A stretch of DNA of 64,000 nt from Bacillota bacterium (GTDB lineage: Bacteria; Bacillota; Clostridia; Peptostreptococcales; Anaerovoracaceae): contig JAFUCA010000002.1 in the NCBI GenBank assembly GCA_017459895.1, positions 1 to 64,000 of the forward strand. The letters run 5' to 3'. The translations under genes and the position numbers were made by a program. This document shows positions 52,650-61,941 of this stretch, in pieces (within the stretch, counting starts at the first letter, position 1; the number at the start of each line of letters is the position of its first letter). Under the pieces are notes generated by a model that searched no databases, was not told the origin of the DNA, and saw only the letters and a list, made by a program, of their open reading frames with translations.

Positions 52650-53002
52650 GTCTTCGTCACCTCTACTGTGGTGAAATCCATCAGGTCGTGCAGCGTCTGC
52701 GTGACCGCCTCCAGGGCCGTCTGTACGCTGTCCACATCTCCGGCGATGACGACCGATCCGGTGAAACGATCGAGAAATCCGATCTCCACCTGGGCCGCCT
52801 TCGTGGCGATGTCTGCTGCGATGATCGCTGTCTCATACGGGGACAGCGTCAGGATCCCGATGGCTCCCAGGTTGTCGATCCCGAGACGCTCATAGATATC
52901 CTCCACCGGCGCAGCGATGACGTGAGCAATGGTGACCTGTTTGCCGGGTACCGATTCCTCAATGACACGATTCAGTTGCTGAGTTCCGTCTAAGACTCCC
53001 AT
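52646..53002 (-). CDS. pduU: PduU/EutS-like circularly permuted BMC-H
   Basis: The product is 118 residues. An N-terminal extension precedes the permuted domain (ESVPGKQVTIAHVIAAP, then AIGILTLSPYETAIIAADIA and GFLDRFTGSVVIAGDV). It is very close to PduU in pattern and length. It forms a shell hexamer with a beta-barrel cap. It is paired with pduV. Confidence 0.93.
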   Translation of the reverse strand: MGVLDGTQQLNRVIEESVPGKQVTIAHVIAAPVEDIYERLGIDNLGAIGILTLSPYETAIIAADIATKAAQVEIGFLDRFTGSVVIAGDVDSVQTALEAVTQTLHDLMDFTTVEVTKT

Positions 53003-53028
53003 TCGCTAAACCTTTCTGTGTCTTACCG

Positions 53029-53976
53029 CTAATGCCGGATCACGGATACCGGCAGATCGTATTTGCTGATCCACCCTTCGATCCGGTCCAGATCTTCCTG
53101 CTCCAGCTTCACCTCATCGGTGATCGCGTAGTCCATATCCAGCTGATCGTACTTGTTGACGCCCATCTTGTGATACGGGAGCAGGTCGATTCCCTTGAAA
53201 TTCTTCATATCCTTGAAAGGAAGGAGGAATTCCATCGTGTGTTCGATCTCCTGCTGACTGTCGTTGACTCCCTTGAGCATCGGCATCCGGATACGGACGT
53301 TGTACCGGTTCTTCAGGAGCGTCTCCAGATTGTCCAGGATGATCTCGTTCCGCACTCCGGTCAGCTCGCTGTGGCGATCCGAATCGAAATGCTTGATATC
53401 AAACAGGAACAGGTCCACGAACTCGGCCAGCTTCAGAATATTTTCTTTTTTGCAATAGCCGCAGGTTTCGATGGCTGTATTGATCCCTTCCTGTTTGGCT
53501 GCCTGCAGCAGGTTCAGCGCTGCCTCCGGCTGTGCAGTGCATTCACCGCCGCCGAGAGTCACGCCTCCGCCGGACACGTCGTAGAATCCCCGGTCCTCTC
53601 TGACGATCTCCATCAGTTCGGAAATGGTCTTCGTCTCGCCGCAGATGTCCAGCGCGTTGTACAGGCAGGCATCTTCACAGGCCCTGCATCCGATGCAGTC
53701 GATGCTGCGGTCTACGAAGTGGCCGTCCGGCCCCATCTGATGGATCCCGACCGGACAGGCTTCGACGCATGCACCGCAGTGGACACAGACGTCCTTCTTG
53801 AACATGACCTGCGTCTTACGCTGCAGACCTTCGGGATTCGCGCACCATTTGCAGCGCAGAGGGCAGCCCTTGAAAAAGACCAGTGTCCTAACTCCGGGGC
53901 CGTCATGCATATTGTATTTCTGGATGTTGAATATGACCGCTTTACGTTCGATCAGATCTCCATTTTTGCCGCTCAT
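53029..53976 (-). CDS. cutD: choline TMA-lyase activating enzyme (radical SAM)
   Basis: The product is 315 residues. The radical SAM cysteines are C38, C42 and C45 in FKGCPLRCKWCANPEG. Two ferredoxin clusters are held by C64, C67, C70, C74 and C94, C97, C100, C104. It abstracts hydrogen from the glycine of CutC to make the radical. A GGAGG ribosome site is directly joined to a GCAAAGGCTG motif (53991-54000) in the short gap after cutC. Confidence 0.96.
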   Translation of the reverse strand: MSGKNGDLIERKAVIFNIQKYNMHDGPGVRTLVFFKGCPLRCKWCANPEGLQRKTQVMFKKDVCVHCGACVEACPVGIHQMGPDGHFVDRSIDCIGCRACEDACLYNALDICGETKTISELMEIVREDRGFYDVSGGGVTLGGGECTAQPEAALNLLQAAKQEGINTAIETCGYCKKENILKLAEFVDLFLFDIKHFDSDRHSELTGVRNEIILDNLETLLKNRYNVRIRMPMLKGVNDSQQEIEHTMEFLLPFKDMKNFKGIDLLPYHKMGVNKYDQLDMDYAITDEVKLEQEDLDRIEGWISKYDLPVSVIRH

Positions 53977-54017
53977 GATGCGCTTACCTCCAGCCTTTGC
54001 GTTAACTTACTTATTTC

Positions 54018-56603
54018 TTAGAACTTCGTCAGCATCGTACGGCTGATGATCTCGTCCTGTACGTCCTTACACAGCTCGGTGAAGAACGCGGAGTATCCGG
54101 CAACACGTACGACCAGATCTCTGTAGCTGTCCGGATCCTTCTGTGCAGCCAGCATGTCTTCGTTGTTGACGTAGTTGAACTGCATCTCGCCGTTGCCGAA
54201 CATGGAAGCCGTTCTCAGCAGAGTGATGATACCCGCTTCGCCTTCCGGTGTATCCAGGATACCCGGCATCAGCTTGAAGTTGTGTACCAGACCGATGTTC
54301 ATGTCGTCGTTGGACATCTTGGATACGGACTTGATGATCGCGGTCGGGCCCTTGAAGTCCGCGCCCTGTGTCGGGGAAATACCGTCGGACAGCGGAGTCC
54401 ATGCCTTACGGCCGTTCGCGGATGCGCCTGTCAGCTGACCAAACGGTGTGTTGTTGGAGATGGACAGGGTTCCGTGGGAAAGTCTGGAGTACAGAGTCTT
54501 GTATTTCTTGTGTTCTCTTTCGGTGAAGTCGATGATGTCGTTGCAGAACCAGTCAGCATAGTCATCGTCATTGCCGTACTTCGGTGCAGCCAGGCAGTCC
54601 TTCTGAACCTGCTCGTAGCCGACGAAGTCCGCCTTCAGAGCCTCATTCAGCTGATCCAGGGTGTACTTCTTGTCATCGAAGACCAGCTTCTTGATCGCTG
54701 CCATGGAGTCCGCGTAGGTTGCCAGACCGGACCATACGACGCCAGGGCCGAAGTTGTACATCGCGCCGCCGGCCTCAACGCCCTTGCCGCTTTCCATGCA
54801 GCCTTCGAACATGATGGACATCAGTGGCTTCGGTGCCAGTTCTCTGTGAACTCTCTGAGAGATGACCGTCATGACGGAGGTCCACTTGGTCATGTAGGCG
54901 ATGGTCGCCTTGACCGCGTTCTGGAACTCATCGAATGTCTTGTAGTTGCAGAGGTCGCCCAGATCCGGTGTGACCTGCTTGCCGTACCAGAGCGGAACAC
55001 CGTGGTTCAGGGTCAGCTCGATGGCGATCGGCCACTGGGTGTAGGAAGTGGATGTCCACTGATAGAGTCTTCCTGCCTTCTGCGGTTCTACGCAGCCCAT
55101 CAGGCAGTAGTCTCTCGCATCCTCTACGTCGATGCCCTTGGCCAGCATCATCTTGATATGCGTATCGTCGAAGTGGCAGGCCGGGAATCCCATTCCTGCT
55201 CTGACGACGTCTACGATCTTCTCCATGTACTTCTGCGGTGACTTGTTGTGGATACGGCAGGCCAGCGACGGCTGATAGATCTTGGTGAATCTGACTGCAT
55301 CCATCAGCAGGTAGGTCAGGTCGTTGGTCGCATCCTCGCCCTTACGGGTAACGCCGCCGACGCACATGTTAACGAAAGGCTGGTATCCTGCGAAGAACTT
55401 GGAAGCGCCTTCGGAGGTAACCCACATCATCTCGGACATCTTGATCAGCATGCAGGATGCCAGCTCAAATGCCTGATACTGTGTCATCCGGCCGGACTCG
55501 ATGTCCGCCTTGTAGAACGGATACATGTACTGGTCAACACGGCCGATGGACATTCCGGTCTGGTTCTCTTCGACCGGCAGCAGGGACTCGATGGTCCATA
55601 CGGACTGGATCGCTTCCCAGAAGTTCTCCGGCTTTCTGGCCGGAACCTTCAGGTTGACTTCGGAGATTCTCATCAGCTCCTGCTTACGAACCGGGTCGCT
55701 GCACTGCTGCGCCAGCTGCGCCGCATACTCGGACATTCTTCTCGCATAGATCATGACACCTTCGGTGGTATCGATGACGCCCTTGTAGAAGTAGATCTTA
55801 TCGATGTCATCCGGGTTCGCGTAATCCAGCTCAGCCAGGTGTGCTTTCGCCTCGTTCTGGATGTCCTGCATACCCTTCTTCATCAGGATGACGTCGTATC
55901 CCGGGTTGGAGTCGCCGCCGCCGTTCTCTGCGTGATAGGAACAGTCGGATACATAGGATTCGCCGGACAGTTCCCATCCGCCGCACTCTCTGTACTGGTC
56001 ATAGCAGTGCTCCGCTACGGACTTGCCTCTCCAGAACGGGATCAGCTCGTCTTTGATGTATCTCTTATCTTCTTCGGAAATATAGAACGGGTCCTGATCT
56101 CTGGTTGCGATGGTATCCAGTTCGTCTTCCATCCACTCCCATGCGATATCAGGGGAGAATGCGCCGACACGCGGGCCGCCGGTGGGGTTGCCAACGATCA
56201 GCTCGTGATCCTGGATGATCAGGGGCGCTGTCTCGCAGCAGCGTCTGAACGCTTTCGCTCTCAGGATGATCTTGGGCATTCCCGGATGCTCCTTGGTAAC
56301 TTCCGTAACCGCTCTCGCACGTGCTGTGGAGATGGACGGCACCTGCTTACGATAGTTGTCCTTTAATGCCAGAATACGCGGTGTAGGTCCATCCGGCTGC
56401 CAGCCCGGATCCGTCGGAGCGACTGCCGCAGGAGCTGCTGCCGGTGCCGGGGCTGTATAGGCCGGAGCCGCCGGTGCTGCAGCTTCGTTTGCCGCAATAT
56501 TGCTTGTCACACCTTCGAACATTTTCTTGAGGGCTTCTCTTTCCTCATAGGACATGTCTTTCGTGGCTTCTGCCAGTTTCTCTGAAAATTCACGAATATC
56601 CAA
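54018..56603 (-). CDS. cutC: choline trimethylamine-lyase (glycyl radical enzyme)
   Basis: The product is 861 residues. Published CutC active-site residues of Desulfovibrio alaskensis all recur at a constant +15 offset: Y223, D231, F410, C504, E506, T517, Y521 and radical glycine G836 (RVAGYSAFF). The motif [20 protein letters not shown] is diagnostic of choline lyase rather than propanediol or pyruvate lyases. Residues 1-65 are a helix plus Ala/Pro linker, a likely encapsulation tag. It splits choline into trimethylamine and acetaldehyde. Confidence 0.97.
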   Translation of the reverse strand: MDIREFSEKLAEATKDMSYEEREALKKMFEGVTSNIAANEAAAPAAPAYTAPAPAAAPAAVAPTDPGWQPDGPTPRILALKDNYRKQVPSISTARARAVTEVTKEHPGMPKIILRAKAFRRCCETAPLIIQDHELIVGNPTGGPRVGAFSPDIAWEWMEDELDTIATRDQDPFYISEEDKRYIKDELIPFWRGKSVAEHCYDQYRECGGWELSGESYVSDCSYHAENGGGDSNPGYDVILMKKGMQDIQNEAKAHLAELDYANPDDIDKIYFYKGVIDTTEGVMIYARRMSEYAAQLAQQCSDPVRKQELMRISEVNLKVPARKPENFWEAIQSVWTIESLLPVEENQTGMSIGRVDQYMYPFYKADIESGRMTQYQAFELASCMLIKMSEMMWVTSEGASKFFAGYQPFVNMCVGGVTRKGEDATNDLTYLLMDAVRFTKIYQPSLACRIHNKSPQKYMEKIVDVVRAGMGFPACHFDDTHIKMMLAKGIDVEDARDYCLMGCVEPQKAGRLYQWTSTSYTQWPIAIELTLNHGVPLWYGKQVTPDLGDLCNYKTFDEFQNAVKATIAYMTKWTSVMTVISQRVHRELAPKPLMSIMFEGCMESGKGVEAGGAMYNFGPGVVWSGLATYADSMAAIKKLVFDDKKYTLDQLNEALKADFVGYEQVQKDCLAAPKYGNDDDYADWFCNDIIDFTEREHKKYKTLYSRLSHGTLSISNNTPFGQLTGASANGRKAWTPLSDGISPTQGADFKGPTAIIKSVSKMSNDDMNIGLVHNFKLMPGILDTPEGEAGIITLLRTASMFGNGEMQFNYVNNEDMLAAQKDPDSYRDLVVRVAGYSAFFTELCKDVQDEIISRTMLTKF

Positions 56604-56652
56604 TGTTCTACCTCCCTTTCTTGTAAGGATTTTTGACTGTGTAATTTATCTG

Positions 56653-58158
56653 TTAATCTTTTAATCCGTCGATATTGTTGATGATATATCTCAGAACATC
56701 CTGTACACTCTGTACTTCTTCTTCATGGTGGATATCCTCGATGCTCTTCGTGGGACGATCCGTCAGCTGCGTCCGTCCGAACATCTGCGCATCCACCGTC
56801 TGCATATCTCTGATGCCAAAACCGACTTTTCGTACATAGATCAGATTCTCCGGTGATACGTTATCCGACGTGATGCCGTACCCGGCCGTTCCGCTGCCCA
56901 GCGTCATCGCCGGTACCAGATTGGTGGTCGCGCCCATGCTCCCGAAGGTGGCCGGTGTGTTGACCAGCACTCTGCCGACGGGTTTCTTCAGCGCGAACTC
57001 CCGGATCACGTTCTCCGATCTGGAGTGGATCACCAGCGTGTGCCCCTGCCTCTGGGTCAGGAGCAGCTCAATACATTTCTCACAGGCATGCATCCAGTCT
57101 TCTTCGACGAAATATGCCATGACCGGTCCCAGTTTCTCCCTGGTGTACGGATTTCTCGAGGAGGCGAATTTCTCCTCGGAGATCAGGAGCACCGTTCCTT
57201 CCGGAACACGGAACCCTGCCTTCTGCGCCAGTTTCTCCGCGGGGATCCCGATCAATGCCTCGTTGGCGCTGCCGTCCATCTCGAAGATGATATCCGCCAG
57301 CCGGCGGGATTCCTCGCCGCTCATGAACCATGCGTGATTGCGCCGGAACTCTTCTTTGACCTGCTCCGCGATGGGAGCATCCACGACGATGGTCTGCTCC
57401 GCCGCCGGCAGCAGTCCGTAGTCAAAGGTCTTGCTCGCGATAATATCGCTGACCGCCTTCGGAATGTCCGCCGTACGTTCGATGAAGACCGGACCGTTGC
57501 CCGCGCCGCCGTAGATCAGCGGCTTGTTCGAATCCTGGGCCGCCTTCAGCATTCCCGGTACACCCGTGTTGAGGATCATGGCGGTATGCTCGTGATTCAT
57601 CAGCTCGATGGTCCCGCTCGCCGTCACCGTATGCATGTAGCTTACCGCATCCTCCGGCATTCCCGCGGCTTCCCCGGCCTCGATCATCAGATCCAGCGCC
57701 TTGCCGATGGTCTGCCTGGCTCTCGGGTGCGGTGAAAAGACGATGGAGTTGCCGGACTTGACCGCGATCAGCGCCTTGTAGATCGTCGTTGATACCGGGC
57801 TGGTCGCAGGGCACAGCGCCGCAATGACTCCCATCGGAACGCCGATGTCCACCAGACCCTTCGCCGGATCATCATTGATCACGCCGACGCAGCGTTTGCC
57901 GCGAAGCGACTGTCTGAGGTAGGTGCAGACAAAATGATTCTTGGCATATTTATCCTTCCAGTTGCCGAAATCCGTCTCGTCAGCAGACAGGACTGCCAGT
58001 TCCTCAATGTGAGGCTGCACGGCGTCCGCCATGGCTTCCACGAATGTGTCCAGCTTCTCCTGCGGGTACAGCGCCAGCTCCTGCTGGGCGCGGTACGCGT
58101 CCTCTGCCAGAATACGTGCCTCCTGGATGGAGAGAAGATCGTTATCTATGATATTCAT
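56653..58158 (-). CDS. aldehyde dehydrogenase pseudoenzyme
   Basis: The product is 501 residues, full length and alignable throughout with the enzyme at 44872 (GGAGNGPVFIERTA, SKTFDYG). The catalytic cysteine position is Pro251 in FDYGLLPAAEQ (codon CCG), where the homologue has Cys251. The NAD region is intact. It cannot do thiol-based acylating catalysis, so it is probably a structural or regulatory partner. Its C-terminus ends in a short helix (VQSVQDVLRYIINNI), possibly for encapsulation. It lies next to cutC. Confidence 0.92.
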   Translation of the reverse strand: MNIIDNDLLSIQEARILAEDAYRAQQELALYPQEKLDTFVEAMADAVQPHIEELAVLSADETDFGNWKDKYAKNHFVCTYLRQSLRGKRCVGVINDDPAKGLVDIGVPMGVIAALCPATSPVSTTIYKALIAVKSGNSIVFSPHPRARQTIGKALDLMIEAGEAAGMPEDAVSYMHTVTASGTIELMNHEHTAMILNTGVPGMLKAAQDSNKPLIYGGAGNGPVFIERTADIPKAVSDIIASKTFDYGLLPAAEQTIVVDAPIAEQVKEEFRRNHAWFMSGEESRRLADIIFEMDGSANEALIGIPAEKLAQKAGFRVPEGTVLLISEEKFASSRNPYTREKLGPVMAYFVEEDWMHACEKCIELLLTQRQGHTLVIHSRSENVIREFALKKPVGRVLVNTPATFGSMGATTNLVPAMTLGSGTAGYGITSDNVSPENLIYVRKVGFGIRDMQTVDAQMFGRTQLTDRPTKSIEDIHHEEEVQSVQDVLRYIINNIDGLKD

Positions 58159-58190
58159 TTGTAATCACTCCCTCCGCCTGCGACAGCCTT

Positions 58191-58505
58191 TTAATATGGT
58201 AACAGTTTATCTAATGTGTATCTCTCGATGATCTTCTCGAGTGCCGGATGCGGTGTCGCGATAACGCAGGAGCTGTAGACTTCCGTTCCCATCTCCTCGA
58301 CCGCCTTGACGCCTGCCTCTACTGCAGACTTGCATGCGCCGACATCACCTCTGACCAGTACCGAAATGTAACCGGATGCGGTGTTCTCATATCCGACGAA
58401 CTCGACCTCAGCTGCCTTGACCATTGCGTCGGCAGCCTGGCAGATGAATACCAGCCCGAAGGTTTCGATCATTCCTAATGCTCTTCCGCTTCTTCCACTT
58501 GCCAT
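58191..58505 (-). CDS. BMC-H hexameric shell protein
   Basis: The product is 104 residues with a single BMC domain (ALGMIETFGLVFICQAADAM, then [19 protein letters not shown]). It is the second gene of the minus arm and carries a longer C-terminal helix than its neighbour. Confidence 0.95.
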   Translation of the reverse strand: MASGRSGRALGMIETFGLVFICQAADAMVKAAEVEFVGYENTASGYISVLVRGDVGACKSAVEAGVKAVEEMGTEVYSSCVIATPHPALEKIIERYTLDKLLPY

Positions 58506-58529
58506 TGGTTTACTTCCTTTCTAATCTAA

Positions 58530-58832
58530 TTAGTAAATATCAACGTCATGACAGGATACGATATCGCCGACTTCCCGGATGGGTCTGGGGATTACGTTCT
58601 GTGCCGTTAATGTGCCGATCGCCGCCGCTGCCTTCGCGCCTGCTTCTACCGATGCTCTGCAGGCCGCAACGTCACCGGTAACGATGATGGTAACCAGTGT
58701 GGAACCGATATTCTCGTAGGAAACCAGTTCGACCTCAGCTGCCTTCAGCATCTTGTCGCATGCATCCAGTGCCGGCACCATGCCGATCGTCTCGACGAAA
58801 CCGACCGCTTCTTGACCATAAAATCTAGGCAT
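58530..58832 (-). CDS. BMC-H hexameric shell protein (first gene of minus arm)
   Basis: The product is 100 residues with a canonical BMC domain (AVGFVETIGMVPALDACDKM, then IVTGDVAACRASVEAGAKA). Its start has GGAG upstream. It is the promoter-proximal gene and probably the most abundant shell component. Confidence 0.95.
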   Translation of the reverse strand: MPRFYGQEAVGFVETIGMVPALDACDKMLKAAEVELVSYENIGSTLVTIIVTGDVAACRASVEAGAKAAAAIGTLTAQNVIPRPIREVGDIVSCHDVDIY

Positions 58833-58911
58833 TTGACATAACTCCTTTCTATATACGTTTGTTTTTCAGACAGAATGAACTGTTTAAAAATAGCGACAAA
58901 TAGTCATATTC

Positions 58912-58942
58912 ATTTTACAAGTTCCTCTTAGCGTAATGTCAA
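58912..58942 (-). promoter_or_regulatory. MerR-type promoter of the minus-strand choline arm
   Basis: TTGACA (58937-58942) and TAAAAT (58912-58917) are 19 bases apart, the long spacing typical of MerR-activated promoters. The spacer holds the box TTACGCTAAGAGGAA (58922-58936 on -). The regulator is probably the MerR protein at 60619. Confidence 0.8.
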
Positions 58943-59101
58943 TAAGAGATTTTTCGGGAGCATCCGTCTCATCGCCTATTCCCAATTAATAATTCTGACA
59001 ATTCGCGGTTTTTGAACGTTCGTGCTCCCCTGCCCGTGCTCCGGCCAGCCTTTGGATAACCAAATATATACAGGGCATGATTTCCAATCATTGTCCAAAC
59101 C

Positions 59102-59116
59102 TTCCCCTTAGGGTAA
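59102..59116 (-). promoter_or_regulatory. second MerR-like box in the divergent region
   Basis: TTACCCTAAGGGGAA on the minus strand matches the promoter box at 58922 in 13 of 15 positions and is close to a perfect dyad. No good -35/-10 pair surrounds it, so it may be an auxiliary operator. The 421-base gap 58833-59253 otherwise holds two promoters and one variant GCAAAGGCTG site (59046). Confidence 0.65.
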
Positions 59117-59146
59117 CTCTTTGGCCGTGCTCCGAAAGAAAACCGT

Positions 59147-59175
59147 TTGACGGGGGGCGAAATTTGCGGTAAAGT
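59147..59175 (+). promoter_or_regulatory. sigma-A-like promoter of the plus-strand choline arm
   Basis: TTGACG (59147-59152) and TAAAGT (59170-59175) are 17 bases apart, 79 bases before the first shell gene. The spacing is normal, so this arm may be constitutive or repressed through the box at 59102. Confidence 0.65.
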
Positions 59176-59253
59176 TGTTACATATATGACAGCATTTCAA
59201 GATTGTTATTAATATGACAATCTTCGGTCAGCAGCGAAGAGAGGACGTTCGTT

Positions 59254-59634
59254 ATGGATATGAATCAGGGACATCAGGGTGGATCCGGCCAAATGCGGAT
59301 CGTGCAGGAACTGGTCGCCGGTAAGGAGATCACTCTTGCCCATATCATCGGCGGTCCCCTTCCGATCGTCTATCAGAAGCTGGGACTCAACCCGGACATC
59401 GACTACCGAACCAGCGCCATCGGGATCATGAATCTGACCCCGCCGGAGTCCGCTGTCATCGCTTCCGATATCGCCGTGAAGAGCGGCAATGTGTATCTCG
59501 GCTTCGCGGACCGCTTCAGCGGCACCCTCATCATCACCGGTGAGATCGCCGAGGTCACGACTGCGATCGAAGAGATCGTGAATTACTTTCAGAACACACT
59601 GGGCTACGTTGTCTGCCCGATCACCAAGCGTTAA
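59254..59634 (+). CDS. PduU/EutS-like permuted BMC-H (first plus-arm copy)
   Basis: The product is 126 residues: VAGKEITLAHIIGGPLPIVY, then AIGIMNLTPPESAVIASDIA and GFADRFSGTLIITGEIA. The N-terminus is Gly/Gln-rich. It is followed after 18 bases by a second PduU-like gene. Three PduU-like proteins in one locus is unusual. Confidence 0.92.
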   Translation: MDMNQGHQGGSGQMRIVQELVAGKEITLAHIIGGPLPIVYQKLGLNPDIDYRTSAIGIMNLTPPESAVIASDIAVKSGNVYLGFADRFSGTLIITGEIAEVTTAIEEIVNYFQNTLGYVVCPITKR

Positions 59635-59652
59635 CGGCGGGAGGGCAGTTTC

Positions 59653-60102
59653 GTGAGCTATAAATCCAATTCGATGAGCCGCGAAGACAACCTGGCCGCT
59701 GTCAGCCAACTGTTTCAGGAAGCCATGCGCCACGCCAGCGGCGGACAGGTGCGGATCATTTCCCCACTGGTCTCCGGCAAGGAGATCACCCTGGCGCATG
59801 TGATCGGTACTTCCATCTATCCCATTTACAAGAACCTTGGCCTTGATATCGGCTTCCACAAAGGGGATGACCCGACGGGACGCTCCATCGGGCTGCTTCA
59901 TATTACCCCGGCCGAGTCCGTCGTCATCGCTGCCGATATCGCGGTGAAGTCCGGCGATGTGGATATCGGCTTTATGGATCGTTTCACCGGCAGTCTGATC
60001 ATCACGGGAGCACGGGCCGAAGTGGATGAGGCCATTTCCGAAAACGTACGTTATTTCTATGAGGACCTGGGCTATACCGTCTGCCCGATCAGTCACGAAT
60101 AG
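59653..60102 (+). CDS. PduU/EutS-like permuted BMC-H with extended N-terminus
   Basis: The product is 149 residues starting at GTG 59653, supported by GGGAGGG upstream; ATG 59674 is an alternative. About 30 extra N-terminal residues form a likely amphipathic helix (NLAAVSQLFQEAMRHASGG). The permuted domain reads VSGKEITLAHVIGTSIYPIY, then GFMDRFTGSLIITG. It is directly followed by a pduV-like GTPase gene, mirroring the pair at 52188-53002. Confidence 0.9.
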   Translation: MSYKSNSMSREDNLAAVSQLFQEAMRHASGGQVRIISPLVSGKEITLAHVIGTSIYPIYKNLGLDIGFHKGDDPTGRSIGLLHITPAESVVIAADIAVKSGDVDIGFMDRFTGSLIITGARAEVDEAISENVRYFYEDLGYTVCPISHE

Positions 60103-60111
60103 GAGGCCGCG

Positions 60112-60603
60112 ATGCGAAAGCTCTTTCTCTGCGGCCGTTCGGAAGCCGGCAAAACATCACTGACCCAGGCGCTCAAGGGCGAAAACGTACACTACATCAA
60201 GACCCAGTACGTCAAGACCTGGGACATTACCATCGACACTCCCGGAGAATACGCCGAAACCAAGAGCCTGGCCATGGCCCTCGGTATTTTTTCCTTTGAC
60301 TCCGATGTAGTCGGCCTGCTGTGCGGCGCCGACGAACCATACAATCTGTTCGATCCGGCCATCGTCGGCGTGGTCAACCGGCCTCTGATCGGGATCATCA
60401 CCAAGATCGACGAGCCGAACGCCAACGTTCCGATGGTCCGGCAGTGGCTGGAGGAAGCCGGCTGCGAGGAGATCTTCCCCGTCGACAGCGTCACCGGCCG
60501 AGGCATTGAAGAACTGCGGAACTATCTGCTGCAGCCCAAACAGCCGCTGGATCTTGACCGGGTCATGCGCAATCAGGCAATGGGTCTGAGAGACTGGGCT
60601 TAG
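60112..60603 (+). CDS. second PduV/EutP-like GTPase
   Basis: The product is 163 residues with Walker A LCGRSEAGKTSLTQAL, switch-like TIDTPGEYAE and specificity-like IGIITKIDEPNA. It lies 9 bases after a PduU-like gene and 15 before the merR gene. It probably binds the preceding shell protein. Confidence 0.9.
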   Translation: MRKLFLCGRSEAGKTSLTQALKGENVHYIKTQYVKTWDITIDTPGEYAETKSLAMALGIFSFDSDVVGLLCGADEPYNLFDPAIVGVVNRPLIGIITKIDEPNANVPMVRQWLEEAGCEEIFPVDSVTGRGIEELRNYLLQPKQPLDLDRVMRNQAMGLRDWA

Positions 60604-60618
60604 AGCGGAGGGGCTCCC

Positions 60619-61500
60619 ATGGGCAACGCAGATCATCCTACATTATTTACCATAGGGCAGACCGCAGAGATCTGCGGCGTTTCTGCACGTACGCTCCGTT
60701 TCTATGAAGAGCACGGTCTGATCCGCCCGGATAAGGTGGACGAAGAAAATCGCTACCGGTACTACAGCTACAATACCATGCGGCAGATCCAGACGATCCG
60801 TTATCTGCTGGACGAGGGGTTCGCCCTCTCCACGATCCAGGACGTGCTCCAGAAGGATGATCTGAACGCGCTGAAGGAGCATTTCCAGAATCAGATCACA
60901 GAGACCGAAGCCCAGATCCGCTATCAGAAGCAAAGGCTGGCCAGCCTGCGTGCCTGGCGGGCGCTCCTTGTCGAAGGAGGCTATGTCCTGGAGCACCGCG
61001 ACTGTTCCATCGGCACCCGCTTCCTGGAAAAGCAGTCCTTCTTTTATTTTCAGCATGTCCCTCAGACCGAGGAAGAACGGACGGAAGCTTTTATTGAGAC
61101 GCAGTACTTCACGGAATCCAAGCTCCGGGGACACACGATGGTGGACATGGGCGGAGCATTCACATTCCTGTATGATTCCACGAAGGATCGTCTGAGCGGC
61201 AATGCGGAGAAGATCACCCTGCTGCAGACCGTCTATCCCGACAGCGAAAGTACCGACAAGACCATCTCTTTCGGCGGCTTCCTGGCCGTAAACTGCTATC
61301 ACATCGGAACTCTGAACAACATCTGTGACACCTACGACCGGATGCTTCACTGGGCGCGGGAGCACCAGTTCCCGCTGCAGGGACAGTGTCTGGAACGACA
61401 TGTACTGGATACCTACTCGGTCCAGTCCGAGGACAGCTTCGTCACCGAGATCCTGCTGCCGGTGGCCGGCGATACCGCCGAATTCGAAAAAATCATTTGA
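60619..61500 (+). CDS. MerR-family regulator with GyrI/BmrR-like effector domain
   Basis: The product is 293 residues. The winged helix is FTIGQTAEICGVSARTLRFY, followed by a dimer coiled coil to about 115 and an AraC/GyrI-like effector domain. BmrR relatives bind cationic lipophilic molecules, so a quaternary amine such as choline is an attractive ligand (inference). Four CCCTAAGGG-type boxes in the locus, two of them inside long-spacer promoters, are likely sites. It contains GCAAAGGCTG at 60930. Confidence 0.88.
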   Translation: MGNADHPTLFTIGQTAEICGVSARTLRFYEEHGLIRPDKVDEENRYRYYSYNTMRQIQTIRYLLDEGFALSTIQDVLQKDDLNALKEHFQNQITETEAQIRYQKQRLASLRAWRALLVEGGYVLEHRDCSIGTRFLEKQSFFYFQHVPQTEEERTEAFIETQYFTESKLRGHTMVDMGGAFTFLYDSTKDRLSGNAEKITLLQTVYPDSESTDKTISFGGFLAVNCYHIGTLNNICDTYDRMLHWAREHQFPLQGQCLERHVLDTYSVQSEDSFVTEILLPVAGDTAEFEKII

Positions 61501-61592
61501 CCTTCACGCTGGGTGAAGGGATACCATAAATATGACACCTCCGGAATTGACCCAATCCGTTATCGCACCGGATCACTACAGGAGCATATATA

Positions 61593-61919
61593 ATGGTAGT
61601 TGCTTATACTCTGCTCGCTGCGTGCATCGCAGCCAATCTGCTGTCCTGCTCACTGCTGACTGCATCAGATGGCTTCACGAAGCCTCTGCAGTCCTGGAGC
61701 GGGATCTTCCTGGCTCTGCTGAACTATTTCCTGCTGTCCAGGGCCATCCTGACCATCGATATCAGCATCGCCTATGCCATCTGGGTCGGCATCGGGATCA
61801 TCGTTTCCGCGCTGATCTCCGTCTTCTATTTCAAGCAGCATCTGACCCGCACCGGTGTGATCTCCATCGGACTGATCGGCTTCGGACTGGTGTTCATTCA
61901 CCTGTTCGGCACGATGTGA
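61593..61919 (+). CDS. SMR-family small membrane transporter, subunit 1
   Basis: The product is 108 residues with four membrane segments and SMR features (SIAYAIWVGIGIIVSALISV). The conserved Glu of EmrE near residue 14 is not present, as is common in one partner of paired SMR heterodimers. The next gene is a second SMR subunit 23 bases away. SMR pairs occur in choline-lyase clusters and may export trimethylamine or move choline; this is inference. Confidence 0.85.
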   Translation: MVVAYTLLAACIAANLLSCSLLTASDGFTKPLQSWSGIFLALLNYFLLSRAILTIDISIAYAIWVGIGIIVSALISVFYFKQHLTRTGVISIGLIGFGLVFIHLFGTM

Positions 61920-61941
61920 TGGTTGGAAAGGAGTGATATGT

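Larger units (their letters stand above)
467..60939. repeat. dispersed 10-bp motif GCAAAGGCTG, 21 exact copies
   Basis: Read by eye on both strands. Exact copies on + start at 467, 2710, 5230, 11672, 15831, 16006, 18373, 27046, 33950, 37739, 38386 and 60930. Copies on - (read as CAGCCTTTGC on +) start at 6172, 11550, 11697, 15063, 19715, 40095, 46906, 46936 and 53991. Copies with only the first base changed start at 26270-, 35493-, 36267+, 40311+, 41905- and 59046-. A further G often follows. Most lie inside genes, in several reading frames; four or five are intergenic. The span given is only the outer limits of the scattered sites. Confidence 0.8.
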
